Positions 48,815-60,828 of a stretch of 64,000 nt of DNA are shown here, one piece after another. The translations under genes were made by a program, and so were the position numbers. The stretch is from Arthonia radiata (Eukaryota; Ascomycota; Arthoniomycetes; Arthoniales; Arthoniaceae): positions 2,748,938 through 2,812,937 of the forward strand of contig PSQN01000003.1 of the NCBI GenBank assembly GCA_002989075.1. Reading direction: 5' to 3'. Under the pieces are notes generated by a model. That model was given only the letters and a program-made list of their open reading frames with translations. It searched no databases and was not told where the DNA came from. Every line of letters starts with the position of its first letter. The stretch's first letter is position 1.

Positions 48815-49390
48815 ATGCTTAAAGTTAAGAAGGCTCCTAACGCTAATAAAGCGCTTAAAATTAATACTGTTCTTGTCGAAGTCTGTAGTTAAGAGATGCC
48901 TCTGTGTTCCCGTTGCTCTTATCTAGATAAGAAGTGTATTCTGAAGTCTAGGAAGGTATTGTGTTTTATATATACTCGCGACAAGAAGTCGTATAACGTT
49001 CGTCCGTCGTTGAAGAATAGTTAGTTCTTATCTTACGTTTGTTTCTTGTGTTAATTTAACTTATTTTTAGCTCAGAGTATTCGTTCTTAGTACTTGCGGG
49101 TGTTGGATACCCTCTAGGGGCAACGTAAGCGTCTAGCGGAAGAGAAGGAAGTCGTTTGTACGGCGAAAAGGTAGCGCGAAGCTATTAAAGCTGTAGTAAT
49201 AGATTCAGAGAAAGAGCTCGAAAGGTTGCGCGTCCAGGTATAGAACAAAATGGATTAGAATGACACATTGTTCGAGGAAGAATGGCTGGCGGCTATATCT
49301 AGTGGTAATATCGTAGATATACCGAGTAGCCTAAGTGTAAATTTTTGTGACAATTTGTTCCCGAAGTTAGGTAGTAGGCTACTAACATAG
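48815..49390 (+). pseudogene. Antisense Cys-motif frame of chromovirus B
   Basis: ATG 48815 to TAG 49388-49390, 191 codons in one frame, opposite to gag-pol and placed between pol and the 3' LTR. It has several internal stops of RIP type. Contains MPLCSRCSYLDKKC, then a second cluster with Cys-to-Tyr changes (VLCFIYTRDKK), then a charged helical stretch (AEEKEVV, DSEKELERLRVQV). Same architecture as the antisense frame in A. It looks like a small zinc-binding protein; role unknown. Confidence 0.6.
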
Positions 49391-49399
49391 TAGGCTGGT

Positions 49400-52300
49400 T
49401 CGTTTGTAAATAACCTGGGTACCAGTAAAGTACACTAGATAGTAGATTAGAGTGTTAGTGCTGCTACGACCGATTAATATTCTAGTTCTAATATCGTCGA
49501 ATAGTGTCTTTATAGTTAATCAGGTTTCGTTCTAGTTTCTATTGATTTTTGTGTTCGAGGTATCCTTTCTACTTTATAAGATACTGTCGTTTGCCTCGAT
49601 ATTGCCTATAGGCTCAAATTGTTTCGACCTTATACTCGGGTTCTTAATTGTTAGAAAGGATTTCTAGGTTAGGTCGTTCTACTTCTCGGGAGTAGGCTAG
49701 TTTTAACAGCGCTATATAGAATATAGAATGTATTCTTATTGTCTTTAGGAGTTTAAGTTTAAATGTTACGGGTTCTAATTGCTGTAGAATTTTAAACGGT
49801 CTTGTCTTAATATAGTTAAGTTTCTTGCTTAATCTAATAGTTTTTAAGTTTCTTATAAGTAAGTAAGCTCTTCCCCTCTCTTTTATACTTGTATTCGGGA
49901 TTGTTCTTAACTTGTTATACTATTTTTTTGTTCATTCGTTAATAAACTCGCTGTTAGCCTTTAACTACTTGTACAGGGTCTTTATATTCGTTGCTATTTG
50001 TATAGCAGTGTTGTTTTCTGTAATGTTTTATAGTTGTCTGCTCTAAAGAGGGTAGTAGCCGTATAAGGTATAGAACGGTGTCGTTTTAATTATATCGTTT
50101 TTTGTATTGTTGTGCGCTACTTACGCTACTAGTAGTAATTGTATCTAGTCGTTCTACTGGTAATTAATATATACCCAGAGATACTGTTTTAGTGTTTAAT
50201 TTGTTCGTTCTGTCTGTCCGTCTGTCTGTAAATAGAATGACATTAACATTTTTTGTTTTGTCCCTAGCTGTTGCATTAGGGATGTTTAAAATCGTAAGAC
50301 GAATTTCTAGTCTCTGTCCGAGACAATTCTTTGTAGTTAGCTATAGTTTGCTAAGATAATCCGAAGGAAGGTATATACTAACTATTCTGAGTTGCTAGCT
50401 TCCTTGTAAGGTACAAAGTATGCGTACTTTGTTAGTTTGTCGCATATAACTAGGATAGCGTCGTATACTACTTCTATAAGTAGGTCCTTAGATATTAGTA
50501 ACTTAGTAATAAAGTCTAGTAAGACTGTATACTATAGTCTTTTAGGTATCTCTAGTAGTTGTAGTTTACTGTACAGTAAATGCTTCGGATGCTTAGTTCT
50601 TGTGTATACGTTGCATTCTTAAATATAATTCTCGACGTAATGTCGAACTCTCAGGATATAGTAGATTCGTATAATCTTTTTAATAGTATTGTCGATGCCC
50701 TTGTGTCCCTTCGTTGGGTTATTGTAAAAGTTACTAATAATGTGTCGGATTAGATTTCTCAGAATATAGATCTTACCTTAAAATTTATAATAGCCCTTGT
50801 TGTTCTTAGTTAATCCTAGGTATTGTTTCTCGTTTTTCTAGTAGATCTCAGAGTCGCTTAGAATATCTAGGATTCAGCTGTCTGGTTCGATAACAAACTC
50901 TGTTGTTATAGCTAATTAATTGTTCTAATCTTGTTATTATATTCTCGGAATATTACGTGTTCGATATGTTCCTTGTTATTAAGGTAATCTGGTCGTCGGC
51001 TTAGAGCGTCGGCTCTGTCGTTCTTAGAACCCTTCTTGTAAGTAATAATAAAGTCGTATAGAGCTATAGTTTCTAACTATCTAACTTGTCTGCGGTTAAG
51101 TTTCTTTGTTGTTATAAAATAAGTTAGGTTCTTGTAGTCTATATATACTATAATCGTATAGTTTGCTCCTTCTAGGTAAGCTCGTTATATTTTAAATGCT
51201 GCTATAATAGCTAAAAGCTCTTTATTGTAAATGTTGTAGTTCTATTCTGTAAGTAATATTTTTCTTGAGTAGAAAGCTACTGGTCTAAGCTTTCTTTCTT
51301 TGTTATTTTAACTTATATATACTCTAATTGTATAGTCTGACGCATCTATTTCTATAATAATCGGTAGGTTAGGGTTAAATATTGCTAGTACGGGCTTAAT
51401 CTTAAAAGCTTCCTTAAGCTCCTTAAATACTAATTGTTCTTTTTACGTCTAGAAGAATTCTATCGATTGTTTTGTCTATTAAGACAGCGGTACTATAATT
51501 CGGCTAAAATTAGATATTTATCGCCTATAGTAATTAACAAAACTAAGAAACTGTTGCAATTATTTTATATTCTTTAGTGTAGGCTAGATTAGAACGAATT
51601 AGATCTTTAAATCTTTTATTTAGAGACCGTACTCGGTAATTATAAATCTAAGAAATTCGACAGATTGTTGGTAAAACTAGGTTTTCTTGATATCGATTTG
51701 TAAATCGGTATGCACTAATCTTTCTAATACCTTCTTAATATGTTTCTTATGTTCTTCTAGTATACAGCTGTATACTAGGATATTGTCTAGATAAGTAGTT
51801 ATAAATATATCTAGATAATTACTAAGTGTGTTGTTAATTAGTTTCTAAAATAATGCTAGTACGTTTATTAGCTTAAAGGGTATAACGCAATACTCGAAAA
51901 GTCTGTGTCTAGTATAGAAGGCTGTTTTCTATTCTTCGCCTTCCTTTATATAAATTAGGTTGTAGGCTCCTTGTAGGTTAAACTTAGTAAACTATTGCGT
52001 ATTATACAATCGATCTGTTATTTTGTCGATGTATAGCAAAGGGTATCGGTTTTTAATAGTTACTCTGTTCAGTTGTCTATAATTTACGTAGAGTCGTAGT
52101 TTGCTATTCTTCTTTAATATAAAGAGTATCGGGTATCCGGCTAGTAATATTAATTTCTAGATAAATTCTTTCTTAAGATTTTTGTTAAGATAGTCGCAGA
52201 GTGCTTAATTTTCTGCTTCTAACAGAAAGTATATTAAACTAAATATTGGCGTTTTGCCTTCTTATAAAGATATTGTGTAATCCTACGGTTTGTGTTCTAG

Positions 52301-55065
52301 GAGAGCTAAGTTCGGCTTAGCTTCTTTAAACAGGTATCGAAATTAATCGTATTCCTTAGGTATCTTAGTAATTAACTGAGTACTTATTGTTGTATAGAAT
52401 CGTTGACGTATAGTCGTCTCTTGTTTATACCTGTATGTAGCTAGCTATAGACGAGATACTGCATTAAACTCCTCTCGTAGGATATCTGAATATTAAAGTG
52501 TAGTGGTACTAACCTGCGTAAGTTCCTTATCGCGCTCCTTATCCTTACTACTAAAAATAGCTTATAGAGTATTTGTTCCGTAGAACGACTCTTATTTAAA
52601 GTACTTGTACCTAGTAAAGAGGAGTTTCTTAGTTCTCTAATCTACTTCTAGATTATATTGTTCTAACTAAGGTATACCTAGTATAGCGTAGTACTGGTTA
52701 ATATCTACGATATTATAAGTAATTTCTTCTTAATAGTTTCTAATTGTTATACCTATTAGCAAAGTCTCGTAGTCGACTCTTTCCTCTACCCTTTAAAATT
52801 TAGACAGTACGTAGGGTAATTTCTTCTTTTATGTTTATATCTAGTACTCCTTAACACAGCGTATTAAGATAAAGTTGCCTGTTGCGCCTAAATCGATTAT
52901 AATTTTAATATTTCTGTAGTTTATTGTTACCTAAGTGTGTAGGTATGTTCCGTAGGCAGCTAAGCTCGCATAGAGCTAAACTTCTAGAGAGTCTAACCGT
53001 TGAACGGGCCGGTACTACTGCTCTCGAAGCAGTCGGCCTAGTCTTTTTCCTATTAATCGTATACGTTCTAAAGTATTTTAGGTACTAAAACCTATTGTCG
53101 GTTAATTTGCTATAAGAATTCCTATATAGGGTGTCCTAGTACTACTTTTATTATAATATCTGGTTTGTTGTTTACGATCTCTGCTTTAATTATACAATTA
53201 TTACTAGTTAAAATCTGTCGTATCTGTAGGTTATATATTGTTAATTAAAGATATTAATACTAACTACGCAATTCTAGACTCCTAATAAGGTGGTCTACTA
53301 GTCGTCGTAGGCGTAAGTAAATATATCTCAGAATATCGTTAATATCTCTATTAGCGCTTAACTTTCTATCGTAGAAGGCTAACTAACAAAGTCTCTATAT
53401 TATTCCTTTCTAACAGATTAAGGTTTGCTCTTTCTAGTTAGTATCGTTCTCGAGCGAGGATTCCGTACTATTAGAATTTATATTTTCGTCTTTAAGTCGT
53501 TGTCTTACCTATAACGCATCGTAGTTGCTATCTTACTTAGCTTCTACGGTCTGTTCCTCCTTAGATTCCTCTTAGGTTTCTAGATAAGGTAACCTAGGTT
53601 GTCCTCGGGTAAGGCCTAGTTCTTGTATCGAATCTTGTTTTAGAGATATCGGTTTCCTCGGCTACTATCTTAATTCTAATTTGTCGGATTCGTGGGTCGT
53701 ATAATTATCGTTATAGCATACAGTCTAGAATAGTGTTTCGTATAGTATAGCGGTATCTCGTACCTACTGTCTTAAAATAGTGCGGTTAATATTGTTCCAG
53801 TTCTATAGATTTTATTGTTCCTATTTTATTTATCGTTCCTTTATTTCTTGCTATAACTCGATGTCTGTATCCTAGTTTTTATGTAAGTTAAACAAGTTCT
53901 ACTCGTAGTGCTTCTTATTGAACGAAACCTAGTGAGTATTTTTCTGGTCATAGAAGGTATTCCAGTAGATATCCTTCTGCTCCTTAGTTAGTTTAGTAAC
54001 GTACTCATACTAGTTCTGAATAGTCTTTTATAGAAGACCTAATTCTTAGAGAAGGCAACCCTCGGTCGGGTCCTTCTACCAGCGGTCGGAGAAGACTACT
54101 AGTAGTTTTATTGTCTTATCGCGACCGTTGTCCTCTTTTGTTTAAGTAGTTATATTAAACTGTTGTCGTAGAAGACAGGGTTTCTAAGATCGATTGTTGT
54201 ACCCATTTCTATCGGTACTATTAAACTATTGTTTCTTGGAACGGTATTCTTTAACTTAATGCTCTAGCTTTCTGTAATACAAGCATAGCTTATTCTTTAT
54301 TCTATATTCTCTTTCTTAGTTGTTTAGTTTCCCTCGAGGCTTTATAAAATCTAGCTCTATTAGATTGTCTCGGTCTTATCGTAAGTTTGCTCGATTCTTT
54401 GCTCTATAGAACCTATTAGTAGGGTTACCCTTCTTCTCTATCTATCTTTTAAAGTTGCTGTCGTTAATCTCCTTTACTCGTTATATAAAGTTATTAAGAT
54501 TATTAAACTTCTCTCTATAAATATAAATTATTTTCTTAATATAATCCTTAAGTCCTTCGTAAAAGGTCTCGATAAGGGGTTTCTTGTCCTATCCTATTTA
54601 ATTAGCATACTATATAAATTTAGCGGCGTACCTGCTTGCTGGTCCTATTTGTTTAAGGTTTCTAAGCTTCTTAATAGCGACGCGTCTAGCGTCGGTCTAT
54701 CTAAAGATTTCGCGAAGCTTCTTCTAAAAGAAGGTAAAGCTAGTAAAGAACTCGTTAGTGTCCTCGCGCCTACTCTTTATCGAAGTAAACAAGAAATCGT
54801 TGAGGTAGTACTCAACCTACTTATAAACATCTCTATCTATATAAGAGGTAGCAAATAAAACTATAGTAGTATCGTTTAGAAACTAGTCTTTATAAGTTTT
54901 AAAGTATATAGCTAGGCGTATTAAGAATAAAGTAACTTTAGAACGTTTATCTAAGAAGCTTTTTTATATTTTGGTATTGACGTCCGATATCTTACTCGTA
55001 CTAGCTATTCTATTGGCCAACCTATCCGCAGCGTCGCGGCTGTTAGGTGCCGAAGTAGTAGACAT
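49400..55065 (-). pseudogene. Gag-pol of chromovirus B, RIP-inactivated
   Basis: Minus-strand gag from 55065, protease motif IDLGATGNFI near 52869-52905, reverse transcriptase with YLDNILVYS near 51773-51800 (second catalytic Asp changed to Asn by RIP), RNase H and integrase to about 49650, and a chromodomain-like end near 49520. Stops break all frames. Confidence 0.9.
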
Positions 55066-55107
55066 AACTAATCTGCTTTCTCTACTTTCGTAGCGAGTCT
55101 ATTAAAG

Positions 55108-55557
55108 TATAACGCCGGTCGCTAGGAGAACTAAACTAAGGCTTACTTGCCTTATATACTTATCGACCTTAGTAGTAGGTGTCTCGTATACTAGAGACTA
55201 AAAGGCAGGAGAGACGAGACAGATTATAAAGGGTAAGAGGGGCTTAACTAAAGTAGACAGAAGATAAAGTACGTTACTTAAATATAGTTAAGAAACTTGT
55301 ATTTAGATATTAAATTAACAAACTAAAGTTTATTCTAAGGTCGGCCGTTAGTCTAGCTATATAGTCTAAGGTACAAAGGTATGTTTCTCTGTGTCCGACG
55401 GTCTTAATACTTCCTTTGTCGCGTAGTCGGGATTCTATTACGATATAGCGACGTTGCCGACGTCGCTATGTCGGGGTCGTCGGGTATACTGTATAATGCT
55501 CTAATAAGGCTAACTGCGCTTAGCCTTGTACTAGCCTAATGTAGTAAGATTATAACA
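55108..55557 (-). repeat. 5' LTR of chromovirus B
   Basis: 450 bp with the same U3 hairpin at 55445-55469. The candidate primer-binding site CTTTAATAGACTCGCT (minus) follows at 55092-55107. U3 (about 55396-55557) is unrelated to that of A. Confidence 0.93.
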
Positions 55558-56065
55558 TTAAAGTATATTAGCACTAGTATATTTATAAAGGCTTGCTTTA
55601 GCGCTTTAAAAGCTTCTTGTTAGGCTTTACTCTAGACAAACTTAACGTCTTTTGTTAGTACGTTTATTAATACTACGATATAGCTAAATCCGTAGATAAA
55701 TTGCTGGTAAAAGTTTATAAATTCTAGAAAGAATAGAATCTGCTTTATAGTAGTAGAAACTAGCTATTCGGCTATAGTCTATATTCTTTTTAGGTTTATT
55801 TCGATACTATCGACTCTTATAGTAAACCCTAGGAAAGAAACCTTAATAGTATAAAATTAATACTTAAACAGCTTTATAAATAAATCCTATTTACGGAGCC
55901 TTTATAGAACTTCTTAAATATAGCCTTTATAGCTTTTCTTGTCTTTAGAGAAAATTAAGATATTGTCTATATAAACGATATATACAGTATTAATAAGATT
56001 ATCTATAGCTTTATAGATATATACTTAGAACGTAGTAGAGGCGTTTACTAGTTTAAAAGGTATTA

Positions 56066-58043
56066 CCCGTACCCTCCTTACTCGGTCCTATCGGACATAA
56101 ATCCCTACGCTAAGCTGCTTCGGGATTCCTTATTTGTCGGGTACTAGTATAAGCTAGTACCCGACGTATACCCAAAATGGTCGCATACCCGAGATCGATC
56201 CTATATATTTTACCTACATGCCGCAAAGAGCTTCTAAATATAGCTATAAAACTACCTAAACAGGAGCTTAAGATTTAGGAGATCTTCTAGAAGATCCAAA
56301 AAAGGAAGCAAATCGACCTAAAGTAGCTGACTCGCGATTACGAGATCCTGTACTCTACCCTTTATGCAAGGTACTACGGGCGAGGATCGCTCTAGACGCA
56401 TTGAAACGCGTCGACAAGGCTTATATCTGCCTAAGACAGAGCTTTATATAGCTATATCAATCGTCTTAGCGCAATATACCTCGTACCGACGCGTCGATTA
56501 ATCGTTTCTGCGGCTAATTCGATACTAGCGCAATCTTAAGCTACAGATTTACCTGAACCTCCTTAACGCGTCTTACCTATCTAGTGCCGAAGATGGCTAG
56601 CGCGACACCTATAGTACAAGCTAGCGCGCCAGAAACTAATAGAAATAGCCCGATATCTTGCTTAGAACAGAGATACTATCCGAAAGTAATATTAGAAGCT
56701 TGGCGAGCTTATGTAGGAACATACAATCGATCCGCATAATATTTAGAATATCGACCAAGCAGGCTTCTAAATTGGGATTGGAGCAAACAATTAGGTTGTA
56801 GTACGATGCAATTAAGCTAAAGTAGTAGCTCCAAGTCAGCTTAACCGAACACTTGTTACCCTAGTCGAGACAATATCTGTAGCTGGATCGAAGCTTAATC
56901 CGCTTGTAGTAATCTTAGGCGCTGTACACCAAGCTTATTGGGCTCGAACAAGTATCAGAGGTAAAACAATGCTTGCACTTTCCGAATTAGGCTACGCAAA
57001 CGACGAGATTATACTTAAATATATCAAGTATTTTAATAGAGCGAGCTTAAAGCGGCAACGAGGTGCGTATCGATTGCTTCTTTTAGATAGTTTTAAAGGG
57101 CAAGCAACTACCGATTTTATTTAGTACGTAGAAGATTACAAGATTAAGCTTTTTGTGTTCTTAGCGCATATAACGCACCTAATGCAACTACTCGACGTAT
57201 TAGTTTTTTAGATCGAGAAGCACTACTACAAGCAGAAGCTTAATAAGGTAGTTCGAAGCGGCGCATCGAAGTTTGGGAAGATAGACTTTCTAGATAGGCT
57301 TTCTAAGATACGTAGGAATACATTTAAAGAGGCAACTATACGCTTAGGCTTTAAAAAGACAGGAATCTGGCCATTAAACGCTAATAAAGTGCTTAACCAG
57401 ATACCCGATTTAGATAAAATATCTAGGGAAGCTACTCTGCAAGGTGAAGAGCCGCCTACAACTCTCCGAATAGGAAGATTGTATAGCCGATTTGTCGATA
57501 AGATTGTATAAGAAGCTAGAGAGCTTCGAGCTTACCTAAAACTAGCCCTATTTTAAACAAGAATGAAGCAGCTTGCGTATATTAGTAAGCGTATAATTAC
57601 TAAGAGGGACCTAGTTTAAGATAATCTTAATTTAATTCAATTAGAAGCGCGTTGGCGCAAGGAGCTTAAACGCAAGAAGGGAGATAGGCGCTAAATACAG
57701 AAGGGTAGCGTTGTTTTAGCTTCATCTTTAAGAAAGATAGTAAAGAATCGGGATACAGCAGAGACAGAAAAGAAAGTCGTACGCACTAAGATACGCACAA
57801 ACTACAGAAAAGAGAAGTTAAAGGCAAGCTCTGAGCCTAAGCTATCAATCAGAGAGTCGATTGTTTAGTTTTAGGAAGCTCTTTGCGGCGTGTAGGTAAA
57901 ATATATAAGATCGATCTCGGGTATACGACTATTTCGGGTATACGTCGGGTACTAGCTTATGCTAGTACCCGATAAATAAGGAATCCTAAAGCGGCTTAGC
58001 GTAGGGATTTATGTCCGATAGGACCGAGTAAGGAGGGTACAGG
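56066..58043 (+). mobile_element. pogo/Fot1-like (Tc1-mariner) DNA transposon D
   Basis: 1978 bp inserted in C2 with TA target duplication (56064-56065, 58044-58045). C1 shows the empty site (GCATTACTAGAT near 38235). Very long inverted repeats of about 168 bp (56066 to about 56233 and about 57876 to 58043), ends CC(C/T)GTACCCTCC. Each repeat contains a 12-bp-stem hairpin (56136-56165 in the left one). The transposase lies on the plus strand between them. Confidence 0.92.
56240..57560 (+). pseudogene. Transposase of D, RIP-inactivated
   Basis: Plus-strand remnants of a DDE-type pogo/Fot1 transposase. The best stretch (about 57060-57420) includes RLLLLDSFKGQATTDFI, THLMQLLDVLVF and HYYKQKLNKVVRSGASKFGK, then GFKKTGIWPLNANKVL, the end of the DDE_1 domain. 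Upstream DNA-binding helix-turn-helix parts are present but hard to follow through stops. Trp and Gln codons are turned to stops. Confidence 0.85.
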
Positions 58044-60632
58044 TACTAGATATTTATAGTGCCTGTATCGGGTATAAAACGCTGTCTTCTACTTATTCTC
58101 TTTATAGATATAGATATAGTAATAGATATTATAAAGATTAAGCTTTATAAACACCTTTAAGCCTTATAGGCGATTAAGAATCTTAGAGACTAGCGGCAAT
58201 ACGTAGCGATTCTTTACAGTTATATTATTTAAACCGCGGTAGTTAATATATAGTCTTAACAATCCGTCTGCCTTAAGTATAAACAGGACCGAAGCATCCG
58301 TCGGACTGGTAAAGAGTTATATCTATCCTTTCTTAATTATAGTATTTAGGTACTTTTAGAGCGTCTTTAGCTTATTCTACGATATAGAGTAAATTAGCTT
58401 AGACGGAGGTTCTATACTATCCTTAAGCTTAATCTTATAAGTATGCTTACTAAGCGGCGCAAGCTTACTCGATAGTTCTTTAGAAAAGATATCTTTATAT
58501 TTAGTATACTAAGAAGAAAGCTTATCTCGCTTCTCTACTTTCTTAGGCTCGCTATTTAAAGTCTAGTCTAGCGGTAAACTAACGTCTAATAGAACCGCTA
58601 TTTAATACTTATAACGTTTATCCGCTTCTATCTATAGAATCGTAGAGTAGTACTGTTCGTTTCTTTATAAATATACTAAAATTATATCTTTATTAATTAT
58701 CTTAATAGATTTAGCTTTTACTACCCGTTCTTTAGACGTAGAGAGGTTTCTCTAAGTAATTGTTCTTATCGTCTAGCTAATTTAGAGCTTAACTTACTTA
58801 AGCTATAGGTATTTTAAGACGAGACTGTATTCTATAAAGTTAGCTAAATATAGGTAGAGTTAGTAATACCGTTTTTCTCTATATACGTCTCTTACGGTTA
58901 CATTTACGTTATAAGCGCTATAAAGCTATAGCTTATTTTTATTTAGAAACTTAGTATATAGAAGCTTTACTCTATATAATTTTTACTATCCTCTTTTAAG
59001 CACAATACGATAATTAATAAGGTTAATCTCTATACTAGAATCTACTAGCGCGAGAACCTCTTATAGCGATCTACTTAGCTATACCGAGACTTTAATTCGT
59101 TCTCGCTGTTAATCGACAGTCTTAAGCTTTAGAGACACAAAACTTACTCTTAAGGTCTATCGTTTCTTCGTTTAACTAGCGTCAAATTAATACTAATTTA
59201 GAGCGTAGTATATTTAGTAGTATAATACCCTTTCTAATTGTATATAAAGTAGATAATATTTGTCTTACTATATATCGACTCTAGTTGCCTCTATACAGCA
59301 GAGCTATTGTCTCTTTATTGGACCAATAAGTTGCCTTGTTCTTAATATAAACTGTCTTGTCTGTAGTTCAACCTCTATAAAGATGCTCTAGCGTTATAAT
59401 CGCTATAGTTTGTACTCGATCCGCTATTAGAGCGATCTTAGTTTATATTGGTATTGCAGGCGTCCTGCAATATACTACGATTAATATTTATATATTAATA
59501 AACTTTCTTTAGAAGCTTGTTTATGTCTTTAAGCAGGTTCTCTAAGAGATCTTACTTAATTAGCTTCGCCTTAATCTATAAAGATAAGCACGTATAGTAA
59601 AATACGGCTTAATTTAGATCCAGTATCTTACTACTTAGTAACTTAGTTTCTTTGTTTTATAGAAAGCTTAGAAGGTTCTTAAGCTTCTGTATCGAACTCT
59701 ACGTCGATATAAAGAACTTTTCTATATTAGCTATAGTAGCTATAGCTAGGTCGACGATATATTCTATTACCTATCCTTTAAAGTACGTCTATATATAAAG
59801 CAACGTCTTCTCTTTATTCTCTTTAGTATAAGTTTGCTATCTATTTGCTAGATCTCTAGAGAGTTTCTAGACGTACTAGATAATAATATAAACGTTGTTG
59901 AGGTTTAATACGTTAGCTATCTAAAATCTTTTCTTAATGGTTTAAGTCTATTAAGTGTCTATAGAGTTTATAGCTCTCTTAAGCTTAAGCGCCTCTTTCT
60001 TAAGAAGCTCGTTAATCTAGCTTTAAAGGCTTAAATTGCTCTGTAGCCGCTTACTACCAGTCTCTAAATTATAGATAGACTAGAGCTTAACTTTAAGTAT
60101 TTGCTTTTTAAGCTTAAGCTTCTTAATAGTGTACTGCTACTACTATACTAGCAGTTCTTATCTTAGCTTTTATACTTTAATGCTTAAAAAGGCGCTAAAG
60201 AGGAATTCTTTGCGGTTAGAGCCTTAATAAGCCTCTTTATTGTTGTTATTGTTTTAATTTAGATTATCGTTCTTTCTAGTTTATAATCTACTCGGCGTCT
60301 GTTTACCGGCTTATAAGCTTTCTTGCTTATTGTTATCGCTAAATTCTATATAAGGGTTCTAGTCTTCTTCGACGTTAACTATATTTTGCTACGCTCTGTA
60401 TTCTACTTGTACAGCAGATATAAAGCAACTACCGTCGCATACTTAATTCCTTACTCGTTCTCTTCAAATACGGTACTTACTAGTACCGGCCATTAATTAA
60501 TTTTAATATTATTTATTTTAACGTATATATAGAGTCTTAGCTATACTTAATTATACCGAGTTAACCTTTAAGCGACGTTAATAAGGTATCTAACTGCCGG
60601 CCGTCCTCCTTATAGGTTTAAAATAATTAGAA

Positions 60633-60828
60633 TGTAATCTAGATATAGAGTAGAGAGCAGTTAGATAGTAAAAAGGGCCTAAATAGGCTCTACTAGTGTT
60701 TAAGCTAATTATTAAGGAGACTAGAAAGGAATGTGTTTACTAGAGAAAAGATATTCTTCTAGAATTGTAGCCTTTCTAAATAGACAATATTCTGTTCTAA
60801 TTTGCTATTGGAACGTTTATGCATTATA
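60633..60828 (-). repeat. 5' LTR of C2
   Basis: 196 bp, TGTAATCTAGA...GCATTATA (last CA RIPed to TA). Confidence 0.92.

Larger units (their letters stand above)
48270..55557 (-). mobile_element. Full-length chromovirus B, nested in C2
   Basis: 7288 bp with two 450-bp LTRs (48270-48719, 55108-55557) and a perfect 5-bp duplication TTAAA (48265-48269, 55558-55562). C1 shows the empty site (GTTAAAGTACG near 37725). Gag-pol is collinear with A but on the minus strand, with gag start at 55065 (MSTTSAPNSRDA). It keeps many more TpG dinucleotides than F, so it is less heavily RIPed. Confidence 0.95.
43543..60828 (-). mobile_element. LTR retrotransposon C2, second copy, with B and D nested
   Basis: LTRs of 196 bp at 43543-43738 and 60633-60828. 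Interior collinear with C1 once B (48270-55557) and D (56066-58043) are removed. Gag starts at 60493 minus. The RT motif reads YIDN instead of YIDD near 55985, a RIP change. Flanks do not match (ACTAA left, GAGTA right), so no target duplication is seen. Inter-element recombination or a flank deletion is likely. Confidence 0.9.

Noticed and set aside
54649-54858. 69-codon plus-strand frame in chromovirus B
   Set aside because: Shadow of the gag coding region; no counterpart kept in A.
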